Below, one piece after another: positions 1 through 9,131 of a stretch of DNA of 64,000 nucleotides (its first letter is position 1; every line of letters begins with the position of its first letter). Source of the DNA: Eustoma russellianum (Eukaryota; Streptophyta; Magnoliopsida; Gentianales; Gentianaceae); the NCBI GenBank assembly GCA_036186865.1, contig AP025049.1, forward strand, positions 29,945,371 through 30,009,370, given 5' to 3'. The position numbers and the translations under genes were made by a program. The notes beneath the pieces are model-generated. The model had not been told where the DNA came from. It saw nothing but the letters and a program-made list of their open reading frames with translations, and did no database searches.

Positions 1-560
1 TAATCTTGTTTGTTGTAGCTTATTTCATAGGGCCTTATGGCCGAATTGTGCATGCATACTCCATGTATATATATATTCCCTTAGTAATGCATATGCAGGT
101 GTATATACATTATATATATTTATCTCATATCCCAATCATTCAAGTGAAATTTTCATAATTCTTGCCCTCATTTGCATGGCTATGTATATCCGTGTATATA
201 TATATATATACATCTTTACTTCCTCGGAAATAAGTCTCAATCCTTAAAAGAAGTACTCATGATAGTTAAAAATGCTAAGTGAGTTTGTGTTCATTTATAT
301 ACGTATATTTTTAATCGGATAGGTGTGTATATATGTAACATGCTTCTCCGAAGATTATTTTATTGTCATATATATATACGTCTAGATCCGTGTATATGTA
401 CCCGTATATCAATGTGTATACCCGCATATTAGTCATAATCTATCCATTTCTTAGATCTTATTGTTACTCCTTAGCTATGCTTAGGTCTCTGGAACTCATG
501 AATTTACATGCTAGCTTTCACTTTATGTGGTTCCCATACACATATTCGCACTTATCTATG
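1..560 (-). repeat. AT-rich LTR-like region (family W, outer piece)
   Basis: No gene is visible. The sequence is AT-rich and built from diverged units with words such as 'ccttatggccgaattgtg' and 'gtgtatatatat'. Similar units recur at 2,990-3,200 and 3,680-3,720 on the far side of the RTE insertion, so I read both stretches as parts of one old long LTR or similar non-coding repeat. Orientation is inferred from the 3,600-4,408 portion, which resembles minus-strand X LTRs. Confidence 0.3.

Positions 561-564
<4 letters not shown>

Positions 565-631
<67 letters not shown>
565..631. repeat. (TA)n microsatellite
   Basis: An uninterrupted run of about 33 TA dinucleotides. It explains the long IYIYIY stretches in the overlapping open frames, which are not genes. 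Confidence 0.97.
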
Positions 632-634
<3 letters not shown>

Positions 635-1597
635 AGGCTTACACAAGTGTGTAGTGCCACTTATTCTCTGCCAGGTTAAACCTACTAGACCTTCCAGATT
701 TATAAAATTGATGGCCAAAGTTCTTTGGGTCTTACCTCCAGACGATATTTCAATGGTCATATTGGGGATGAATAAAGAAGAGAGTTCTCAATTTTGTTAA
801 GGCTTACTTCGACTCATTTTCTGGAGTTTGTAAACGGATCTTATTCTTAGGGTTTTCTTGCTCACATTCCCTATGGCCCATAATCCATCAGCCCTCTTGC
901 TTCAGGTTTTGCACTTGGGGGTATGCTAATCATAGATAAGCCGGTGATGTCTTCTTTTTAAGGTCTCCTTATCCTATCGTACTTCTCTTCATACGTTAGC
1001 TTGGAGCGGGGTACAACAGTAGGAGACTCTCCTACGGTATTAAAAACAAAATATATAAACAGTGCTATAGTGCATGCACTAGAAAAGGAAAAGCTATCTG
1101 AAAGAAAGAACAAATTTTGAGAAGTAAAAAATGCAAATAAAACCAATTTTGTAGTTTGTGTAGTGGCGAACTTCTTGAGCGAAAAAAACTTGCTGGCGGT
1201 GAAGTTGGAGGTGTAGTTGCCGTTGTCAAGACTGTAGTCTCCCCAATGTGGGCCAGCATTTGTCCATAGTATACGATCATCAAAAAAGAAGAAATCAGAA
1301 AGTGTGGAAATATAAATACAAGGTTTTGGAAATCAGTTGTTGATGACGTACCCCTGTTGCCTGTATTCACCAAGAATACATGCAACATCCATGTCTTGAA
1401 TATTTGTAGGAAGGTAGAGAAGGTGCCGTTTAACCTTGCAAGAAGAACAAAGAATGCTTTATCTGTAATCAAGTGGCAAGAAGAAGCGAAATAAAATGTA
1501 TAGATAGAATGCATACCGACTGAATATACATATGTAAAATGTATAGATAGAATATATATATATATATATATATGCAAAGATGGCCATTTGGTTGAAT
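632..1597. other. Unassigned repeat-like stretch
   Basis: No intact gene is seen. At about 1,007-1,018 the sequence ends in 'ggggtacaaca', identical to the minus-strand start of the X LTRs (44,312-44,322), so an LTR edge may lie here. A short dyad (1,019-1,035) follows it. A 31-nt hairpin at 1,356-1,386 resembles hairpins in the L1 LINE 3' UTRs farther right. A minus-strand frame near 1,168-1,270 reads like a plant protein fragment (see findings). A short (TA)n run lies at 1,551-1,573. Confidence 0.3.
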
Positions 1598-1614
1598 ATA
1601 CATATATATACATA
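1598..1614. repeat. 17-bp target-site duplication of the RTE LINE (left)
   Basis: The 17 bp atacatatatatacata is repeated exactly at 2,899-2,915, immediately after the GAT-rich tail of the LINE. Length and placement fit target-primed insertion of a non-LTR element. The motif is low complexity, which weakens it a little. Confidence 0.7.
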
Positions 1615-2898
1615 CTTCTTTCTGGTGGAGGTCGGTCTCCATCAAGGGTCTGAGTTGAGCCCATATCTTGTTGTAGTTGTCCTTGATGAGTTGTCAAAGC
1701 CGATACAGAAGGCAGTTCCGTGGTGTATGCTTTTTGCTGACGATATTGTATTAGTCGTAGAAAGTAGACATACCCTGAGTATGAGATTAGAGCAGTGGAG
1801 AGGTGTTTTAGAGAGAAAAGGCTTAAAGATTAGCCGTTCTAAGACCGAGAATCTGCAGTGCGACTTCAGCGGCGTAGCAGACAGTGAGGATAGTCAACTC
1901 ACCATCGATGGTCAAGTGGTACCACAGGTAAGTAAGTTTAAGTACCTAGGATCATTTGTGCAGCAGAATAGAGACATAGATAATGATGTAGCACATCGAG
2001 TTCAAGCAAGTTGGTGTAGATGGAGGGCGGCCTCAGGGGTGTTGTGTGACAAAAATTTCCCAACTAAATTAAAGGGAAAATTTTATAGGGTGGCAGTGCG
2101 ACCGGCATTGCTATATGGGACAGACTGCTGGGCAATCAAGAGATCACAATTATAGAAGATGGAAGTGGCAGAGATGAAGATGTTAAGGTGGATGTGTGGG
2201 CATACAAGGCTAGACCGGATCAGAAACGAGGTGTTTCGAGAAAGGTTAGGCATGGCTAGTATAGCAGATAAGATAAGGAAGGAAGAATGAGATGGTTTGG
2301 GCATGTCAAGCGGAGACAGACAACGACGTCGGTCAGAACAATTGAAAGCCTCATTGTAGACGGAAACATGAGTAACGGCAGGCCCAAACTGACTTGGGAT
2401 GAGCAGATAAGGCATGACCTACTAGATTTGCACCTCTCTGAGGACATGGTCCAGGATAGGAGTTCATGGAGTCATAAGATTAAGGTTAACGAGGTATAGG
2501 CCATATATAGGGACACTTTAGAGTATATTTAGGGACATAGACAGGCGTAGACACTATCTACGCTTTAGTTTGACTTTCCACTTGGTTGCGTATGTTATAC
2601 CGTTGTTTTACCTTACATGCACATATACACGTGATGTGTATTTTAATATCAAAAGTCTTTTTTTTATTTTATTCCTTGAATTTCCTCACTAGCACACTAG
2701 CACATAATATCTCTATTATTATTATTATTATTATGTCATTTATGCAGGTACATATAGAGCTGGGGGTCTCACTGGAAGCAGGCTTTCTATCCCTTGGGAT
2801 AGATGTATTGTCTGCCTACCACTTACCCTCCCCAGACCCTAACGATAGCTTTTGCTGTCGTTGGGATATACTGGGTCCAGATGGTGATGGTGATGATG
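1615..2898 (+). mobile_element. 5'-truncated RTE-clade LINE
   Basis: This 1.28 kb fragment keeps the end of a reverse transcriptase, the C-terminal extension and the 3' UTR of an RTE-type non-LTR retrotransposon. The 3' end (about 2,755-2,898) has the plant RTE layout: a 'ctgcctaccactt' / 'ccctccccagaccct' / 'gggatatactgggt' block followed by a short simple repeat of tgatgg/gat units instead of poly(A). Matching 17-bp flanks support one insertion already 5'-truncated on arrival. The endonuclease and most of the RT are absent, so it cannot move itself. Confidence 0.85.
1622..2499 (+). pseudogene. RTE LINE reverse transcriptase C-terminal remnant
   Basis: The translation begins near the RT 'GLHQGSELSPYL' region and includes the catalytic FADD box (MLFADDIVLV), then the 'KFKYLGSF' block and the C-terminal 'RWFGHVKRR' region typical of plant RTE elements. 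The frame is broken by a TAG at 2,153-2,155 and by a frameshift near 2,284-2,287, after which it continues to a stop at 2,497-2,499. The upstream endonuclease and RT fingers are missing. It would have been part of a single ORF encoding APE-type endonuclease plus RT. It is a dead fragment. Confidence 0.88.
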
Positions 2899-2915
2899 AT
2901 ACATATATATACATA
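2899..2915. repeat. 17-bp target-site duplication of the RTE LINE (right)
   Basis: Exact copy of 1,598-1,614 directly after the simple-repeat tail. Confidence 0.7.
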
Positions 2916-4408
2916 TTTATATTTTTCTTTTTTATATATGCCACTTCTTTATTCCAAATTTGACTTATTTTTGTTCCACCTATATATATGTATATATGGC
3001 TGTGTGTATATACATTTCAAAAGTGGTCATTTGGACGAACACACACACCCCTATTTATATGTTTCTTTTTATATAACACATTCATTTATTCTATGTTTTA
3101 GTCTTATAACCATTTCTTTTCATCATGTCGTTAAACTTAATCTTTCCCCTCCTTTTTACCATTATGGCCAAATATGTGTATGTGTGTATATATCACATAA
3201 ATCCTTTTCTTTTTCTCCTCCTTTACTTATATCTTAGTTTAAATATTTATCTTAGTTATATGAATATTAGTTTCCATCTACATAAAGTCTTGCAATTTCA
3301 TCATAAAATACATAAATATACAAGATGATGGAAACCATGGAAAAATAAAGCAAGTAGTCTAAAAACCCTATTACGGCCGAATGTATACTTAAATGAAATA
3401 ACATGGAGATCATCAAGAAACATCTTTTGTGAACTAGAATCTTAGACACGAATATGATTGCCTCATAACATGCTAAATCAAGAACACAAAAGCTCATGAA
3501 AACCAAAACATAAACAAGCACATGTGTGATGATCTTCATGAAAAACATATGAATACATGCATAAAAATGTTTTTTTAGCACACTTTTCCTAACATATCAT
3601 GTATCTTTATTTTCTTTCTTAACTTTTATATACATCACCTAAGAGTGTTCATTTCATTTTATTTATACATATATTTGTCAGTTTACTTATGTTGGCCGTG
3701 TGTATGTATGTATATATATCCTCATGTTTACATCACTTATGAACATAGCTTTTGCATATTCTTGATACAAAAACCTTGAACATATATCATGGATGATCCA
3801 ATTTTTTATGAACATAAATACATAGATCTTTGAAAATCCATGAAGGATCTAGGAACAGTACTTGCCTTTGTCACTTAACCTTAGTATGAAAGTGAAGATT
3901 TCTTCACTTGGCTTGAAGAAACTTTCTTCTCCATCCTTGTAGGAGCTCACGTTTTTGATACAAAAATGAAGGAGTTAGTGTGCAACCTATGGAAATGGAT
4001 AAATGGACGAAATATAACTTATGTTACATGAAGTTCTTATCTTGCTACACCTTAGTTTTCCACCCTTAAACTTTCGGCCATTTGGCTTGAAATGAAGGAG
4101 GATGCTATAGTTATTGTTTTGGATGTGTGTGTGAGATGAAGAGAAAAATTTTTCCTCCTTGTTCTTGCTTGGAAACTTTCGGCCATTTCGGAGAAAATGG
4201 AGGTTGAAGGAGCTTGTTTTTCCTTTAATGGAGAGGAAAGAGGGGTGTCTTGGATATGAAGATTTGCTAATTACGAAGGAGAAGAAGAAGAAAATCCTTG
4301 TTGGTTCCTTCTCCTTGAAACTTTCGGCCATGGAGGGTGAAAAGGGGTTTGAAGACTTGTTCTTCCTTTGGAGAGCAAAGAGAAGTGTGTAGGAGAGAAA
4401 ATGAGGTG
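2916..4408 (-). repeat. Minus-strand long LTR fragment (family W)
   Basis: Non-coding. The first half is AT-rich with microsatellite-like units. From about 3,850 it resembles the 5' half of X-family LTRs read on the minus strand, sharing the blocks 'cttgcct(c/t)tttg' and 'gagctcacgtttttg'. Three direct repeats containing 'aaactttcggccat' occur near 4,070, 4,169 and 4,317. On the minus strand a GC-type donor-like site, caaag/gcaagtactg, lies at about 3,866, matching similar sites in the A, B and X LTRs. Y1 interrupts the repeat at 4,408 and it resumes at 45,784. Confidence 0.5.
4404..4408. repeat. Probable target-site duplication of Y1 (left, imperfect)
   Basis: aggtg here versus agttg at 45,784-45,788, directly outside the inferred Y1 ends. 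One mismatch fits an old insertion. Confidence 0.4.
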
Positions 4409-5109
4409 TGTAGGACCTGTATAGCACCACTAGAAGGGGGAAGGGGTTGAATAGTGGGTGCAGAAAATTTGGTTTTTAAAAACTTTTTAACCAAAAACCT
4501 CACTTCTGAAAACAATTCCTGTTTTCAAATCCTGATTTGAAATAATTAAACGACCTAGTTAGAGACCTCCAAAAATTATGAAATTTTTTGAGATTCTACT
4601 CTCAGATGTTTTGAGTATCTCATAAAATTTTCAAATTAAAATTCAACTCCTAACCCTTTGAAAATACATTTTTGGTCAGATTGCGCAAATCTGCCAAAAA
4701 CAATACTCTGATTTGAAAACTTTATTCGATTATTTGGTGGCTCCAAATGGTCTAAAATTTTAATTACAAGACCCTCAATATATGTATTTCAGTGGATTGA
4801 AACAGTTTTCAAAAATTTGTTTGGAAAGTATATGAATCACGTTGATGTTCTCAACCTTTGCAACTGCGAAAATCAGATTGCTAGTCTCAGAACTATTCCA
4901 GTTTGATTGACTTATACTTATGCAAATGGGTTGAAACTTGCGCCAAATGAAACTAAGAGGTATGGCTATGTTTCTGCAAAATTTTACGATTTTTGAAATT
5001 CGTTTACTATTTTTACTCTTGCAATGAAATTGATGCAAAATGCTGGAAACTGAAAGTAAAGTGCAGTAAAGTAAAGGCACCAACGATTTTATACTGTTCG
5101 GTTAAATCA
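4409..5109 (+). mobile_element. Y1 solo-LTR-like repeat, segment 1 of 3
   Basis: The repeat starts tgtaggacctgtatagcacc, shared with Y2 at 46,162. After removing nested elements Y1 totals about 2.66 kb, close to Y2 (about 2.7 kb). No ORF is seen. The TG start and CA end with near-matching flanks suggest a solo LTR of an otherwise unseen retrotransposon. The 'ccactagaaggggg...tgaatag' opening is seen in some plant LTR families, but I cannot assign a clade. Element A interrupts it at 5,109. Confidence 0.7.
5105..5109. repeat. Target-site duplication of element A (left, aatca)
   Basis: aatca is repeated at 15,199-15,203 directly outside the other LTR. A 5-bp duplication is standard for Ty3/gypsy integrase. 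Confidence 0.95.
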
Positions 5110-6046
5110 TGTCATATCCCATAATTTTTAAGTCTGGCTTTAATAATTAGAAAACAAATTAAAATTTGAGTTCATTAAATGTATAGGGTATGAAGTGTGG
5201 ATAAAAAAAATATAGGGAGGAAGATAGACAAAAGTGGAAATTGAGGGAATTTGGCCAAATGCCAAATTTTGCCAACTACAAGTGGGGGGGGGGGGAGTTA
5301 CACAACATTTGTATAACTTCCCACCCATCAGCCGCAGGATAGGAGACCAAAAGGGAGAGAAGGAAACTGTCTAAGGGAAGTAAGGAGAAGAAGAATAAGA
5401 AAAGGAGAAGAAGAAGAGGGCTAACCTAGGTGCAATCCTTACCAAAATTCTACAGTATATTCGTAAGACTAAATAGAAACAAAGACAAGTAATCTTTCTA
5501 TACGCTTTACGCAAATTTTTGATTCTATAGGCCCAATGTTCTTATAAAGAGAAAATGCGGACCACACATTAGTAATCTTGACTTGTTTATCTTAAATGCT
5601 TTACTATATGTAATTGTTGTTGTTAGTTGTGTAAAGTCATGTTCTTTGGGCCAAATTTCTAAGAATAGCTATGTGGTGCTTTGTTGTTTGTCAAGCATGC
5701 CCATGAAAGTGTATTCTTGATGTGTTTATTGTCTTGTTATATTCTTGTGTTGGATGTCTACACCTTAGATGTGTGAGAGGAATTGCAGAAAATTGAAGGA
5801 TGAATGATGGCATTGTTATAGACTTGTAGTGTTGGGAAGGTTGAAGGTATCTATTGAAGGTTGTGAATGATAGAAGGTTAAGAGTGGATATTATTAGACA
5901 TGTCTAAGAATCAATTCATGTTAGTTGTGTGTTAAGCATGATGAATCTAGATGGTAAGATGGATCTTGAGGTGTTTAACATGGAAGGGGTGAAGAAGAAA
6001 GGTGTTGGGTGGAAGTTACTGCAGAAAAACTGCAGTGCTGAACCGT

Positions 6047-6270
6047 CAGAACATTTCGAACACCTACATTAGGCGCTTCAAGTCACATTAGGCACCTAAT
6101 GTAGGCGTTCAATGTGACCCAGTGCATCCCCGTACATTTCGAACACCTACATTAGGCGCTTCATGTAGGCGTTCGATGTATACGGCACATCCCCGAACAC
6201 TTCGAATGCCTAGAATAGGCGCCTCATGTCCCCTTTAGGCTCCTCATGTGGCGTTCCAAGTATACTGGAA
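6047..6270 (+). repeat. Hairpin-forming tandem units in LTR A (3 copies)
   Basis: Three diverged units, each starting 'ttcgaacacctacattaggcg' or similar and carrying 'gcctaatgtaggcgttc'-type inverted complements, so each unit can fold back on itself. A separate 7-bp stem, actgcag/ctgcagt, lies just upstream near 6,018-6,036. The array is present in every A and B LTR. Confidence 0.85.
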
Positions 6271-6648
6271 GTCTTTTTGACCCTTTAGGCGCCCTATGTG
6301 TGTGTAGTAACTCTATACACTTCTTTTGAACGTACAATGCATGGGTATTTGAGGTGTAATGGAGGAATAGATGGTAAGTTTGACTAAGTAAGAATAAGAT
6401 TGAATCCCAAGCGAATTAGTGAGACGAACAGACTTGGAAAGATACGAACATGGAGTGTGTGAGGTGCAAGACTGTATACTTGATATGTAAGATGTGTGTG
6501 TGTTACATGTTTGATACGAAGTTACATGAGCATCCTGCATCATGACATGAGCACTTGCATTTGACTTGAGGATAGCTTTGCGAAAGAACATGTGTTTACA
6601 AGGAAAGATAAAAGTTTTCGAAAGGCAAACAATGGCTGCTGGTTGATC

Positions 6649-6930
6649 GCAGGGTATAAAAGTCACGCCTGCGAATGCAGGGTATAAAAGCGTGACATGT
6701 GAATCAATAGCAGGGTATAAAATATTTTATGGGGCCGTGGACCTATCAGCACGGATATATGATATATGTAATGGGGCCGTGGACCTATCAGCACGGATAT
6801 ATGATATATGTAACGGGGCCGTGAACCTTTCAGCACGAGATATAAAGTTATATGTTATGGGGCCGTGGACCTTTCAGCATGGGGTATAAAGTTCTGTTTG
6901 CTATGGACTGATCACCCACAGGGTACAAAG
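6649..6930 (+). promoter_or_regulatory. Tandem dyad / TATA-like array in LTR A (5')
   Basis: Repeated units of about 42 bp contain 'ggggccgtggacct.tcagcac', whose ends ccgtg/cacgg pair, separated by 'gggtataaa' motifs. Upstream 'cagggtataaaagcgtgac' units and a final 'cacagggtacaaag' continue the pattern. Repeats with TATA boxes near the U3/R boundary are common in LTR promoters. Which TATA is used cannot be told from sequence. Confidence 0.55.
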
Positions 6931-7343
6931 TTCTGCTACGCGAAGAATATGATAAGAAGAGTTATGAAATGTGTTGTGAAATGACACTCATGACATGTTT
7001 ATGAAAGAAGACATATGCATGGGTGTTGTGTGTGGTTTTAAAGAAGTACATGCATCATGATACACGAAGCATAAGATTTGACATGCAAGAAATATGACTA
7101 GTTTATGTCTTGTTTATGTGATATGTTGTTTTAGTATATGTTTGTTCTCGTATCCGCGTATCATTTATGTGATTTATCTGTTTGAGGAATTCATATAAAG
7201 ATGCTATTTGCTAACCCGAGCACCTTATTTTAGGCAATGACTTATACACTGGTGACTCGTCGTGTGTGATCCGGTAAGGTGTATAGACGGGTTACTTGCT
7301 GGCGATATTTTCGCTGAGAACAGACACTCTATTTCCTTTTCAG

Positions 7344-7423
7344 GTGAGCCAGAATACGAAATGATATTTGTCGAGGAAGATGGCGAGTGGGCTCAATGGG
7401 ATGATGGGCATGGAAGTAGATAG
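7344..7423 (+). other. Candidate LTR-encoded terminal exon (5' LTR of A)
   Basis: After 'tatttccttttcag', a good 3' splice-site sequence, an open frame in phase 1 runs GAG CCA GAA ... to TAG, reading EPEYEMIFVEEDGEW and then QWDDGH. Against the B copy there are 12 base differences and no indel; 7 are synonymous and the other 5 are conservative (M/L, V/I, E/D, H/Q, S/N). The flanking sequence upstream of the AG shows no such pattern. No protein family is recognised. Transcription and splicing are inferred. Confidence 0.45.
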
Positions 7424-7694
7424 ATGTTTGATTACTTTATTTAAGTTGGAAAACTTGATGTTTATTATGCTGTACTGGAGGATATGTTAGACAGTAGATC
7501 GAACACCTTTTATTTCTGCTGTATTTTCTGGTTACATTAATGATGGTGAAGTTTTAAATTTTACGACGCTTCCGCTGATTTATCTTACGTCATGAATGAT
7601 GTACGCTTGATCTACTTTGACGCTTCGTAGTTCTCATAGTAGACTATGTCGGGTGCACTGGTTTCGATACCAGTATTGGGCCGGGGCGTTATGG

Positions 7695-7706
7695 TGGTAT
7701 CAGAGC
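7695..7706 (+). promoter_or_regulatory. Primer-binding site of element A
   Basis: TGGTATCAGAGC, complementary to the 3' end of plant initiator Met-tRNA, two bases inside the 5' LTR. It would prime minus-strand cDNA synthesis. Confidence 0.95.
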
Positions 7707-7972
7707 CTAGGCTTCAGATCTATCTCAGAAACTTAGGTTCATGATCTTTTTGACATTTAAGATATGATTCTCCCTTAAGGTTGATCCTTAGTTATAAGTA
7801 TTGATTTCTCTAGAGTTTAAGTATGATCTGGGTTGGGTATGTGCGAGCGCGTTTATCATCTAATTTCGTATTAATAGTTTTACTGCATACCTCACCCATT
7901 CTTACGCGTTCAAGCTTTCAGTAACATCTTGTATTTATTGAATGCTAATGCAATGTCGATCTTTCAGAGAAA

Positions 7973-9058
7973 ATGCCTCCAAGAAGGGATAACGCAGGGC
8001 ACTCCAACAACGAACAGGAGAGCCAACCACCACAATTTGTTTTACCCCAGGTGCTCACTGATGCACTTACGGTGATCGCACAAGGGTTTGCTCAATAGCA
8101 TCAGCCTTCGCCTCCTCCACCGCCCCAGCATAACATCTGGTTCTTTTATGGAGAGATGAGAAAGATGAGGGTGCCGGAGTTTGGAGGATGTACCGATCCT
8201 GAGGAGGCTCAACACTGGCTGGCTGAGGTAGAGAAATGTTTTCGATTGGTACAAGTGCCTGAGGAGATAAAGGTAGATGTGTCCACACCCCTTCTACGTG
8301 GCAAAGCTCGTGAATGGTGGAATGGAATGGTGTTGAGAATGGCCCCACCAATCTCATGGGCACAGTTTTGTGATGTTTTCCTAAAGTATTATGTACCAGA
8401 GGCTGCAATATTGGAAAAGATAAGAGCGTTTGACAGATTGGAGCAAGGAAGGATGACGGTGTCGGAGTATGCGGATCGTTTCCATGCCTTGGGAAAGTTT
8501 GTTCCTGCGATTATGTCAGATAACCGCCTCAAGATGACGAAGTTCGAGAGAGATTTGGACTCGAGGATACGGTCAGCGATAATGAATGCGGGGATGAAAA
8601 CTTATGAGGATATGCTAGATGCGTGTTTCTGTGTTGAGAGTGATTTTCGCCGAGTAGAGGCAAGAGAAGCTAGTGTAGGATTGTCTGACAAAGGCAAAAG
8701 GCCAAGAGAGGATGTGAGGGTTGGTGGTACACCCGGACGTTGGGTCAAGATCACGAAAAGAGGCCCAATTGGAAATTTTCAGAGACTCCCACCCCAGAAT
8801 CCAGTAGTTCAGCAGGCTATGGGAGTTTGCCCACACTGCAACAAGAATCACGTCAGAGAGTGTAGAAAGGTGGCTGGAGCATGCTTCCGATGCGGTCAAG
8901 TGGGTCACATGATTAGGGACTGTCCGGAGACAAAGAAAAATACTCCGGGAGAAGCGGCTCAGCAACCGAGAGCAAAGCCACGAGCAAATGCCCGTGTACA
9001 TCTTTTGACGGACACTGATGTGCAGGAGGCTACCGATGTAGTAGCAGGTACCATTTAA
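7973..9058 (+). pseudogene. gag: gag of element A, interrupted by a stop
   Basis: The coat polyprotein starts with ATG at 7,973 (MPPRRDN), as in the B copies. TAG at 8,096-8,098 ends the frame after 41 codons, and the frame then continues open from 8,099. The remainder carries the retrotransposon Gag core (around 'REWWNGMVLRM' and 'EYADRFHALGKF') and a C-terminal zinc knuckle, CFRCGQVGHMIRDC (C-x2-C-x4-H-x4-C), preceded by a Cys-rich CPHCNKNHVREC. The TAA at 9,056-9,058 lies inside the intron, so unspliced RNA would end Gag here. Full length would be about 361 residues, as in B. Nonfunctional because of the early stop. Confidence 0.92.
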
Positions 9059-9131
9059 ATTAAGTTTGAATTCTTATTGAATTAAGTATTTACGTGTTTA
9101 ACTTTTTGTGTAAAACTTGATATGGCCTTAG
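9048..9131 (+). other. Predicted spliceosomal intron 1 of element A (gag/pro junction)
   Basis: 84 bp, AT-rich, donor gcag/GTACCA, acceptor ggccttAG/gtgcgg, phase 1. It contains the gag stop a few bases after the donor. Removing it joins gag to protease in frame. B has the same intron at the same codon (83 bp). Confidence 0.7.

Larger units (their letters stand above)
5110..7692 (+). repeat. 5' LTR of element A
   Basis: Begins TGTCATATCCC and runs to the primer site. The right LTR ends ...gcgttaca; here the end reads ...gcgttat, so the terminal CA has decayed. From the left the LTR holds a GA-rich leader-like tract (about 5,330-5,420), a site matching the conserved GC-donor site but mutated (about 5,490), a hairpin array (6,047-6,270), a tandem dyad/TATA array (6,649-6,930) and the candidate exon at 7,344-7,423. 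Confidence 0.95.

Noticed and set aside
363..800. Open frames with long IYIYIY runs on both strands
   Set aside because: They are translations of the (TA)n microsatellite; no motif, no conservation.
2586..3328. Hydrophobic short frames suggesting small membrane proteins
   Set aside because: AT-rich low-complexity sequence gives F/Y/I/L-rich chance frames; they overlap one another and have no conserved partner.
4159..4515. Lys/Glu-rich frames around 4.2-4.5 kb
   Set aside because: GA-rich LTR-like repeat of family W running into Y1; frames cross the repeat boundary.
6692..6889. Open frame with repeated GAVDLSARIYDICN units (also in other A/B LTRs)
   Set aside because: The repeat unit is 42 bp, a multiple of three, so it stays open by chance; it is the dyad/TATA array and overlaps frames on the other strand.
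8067..8408. Antisense frames over gag and integrase (many)
   Set aside because: Shadow frames of the sense coding regions with no independent motif.
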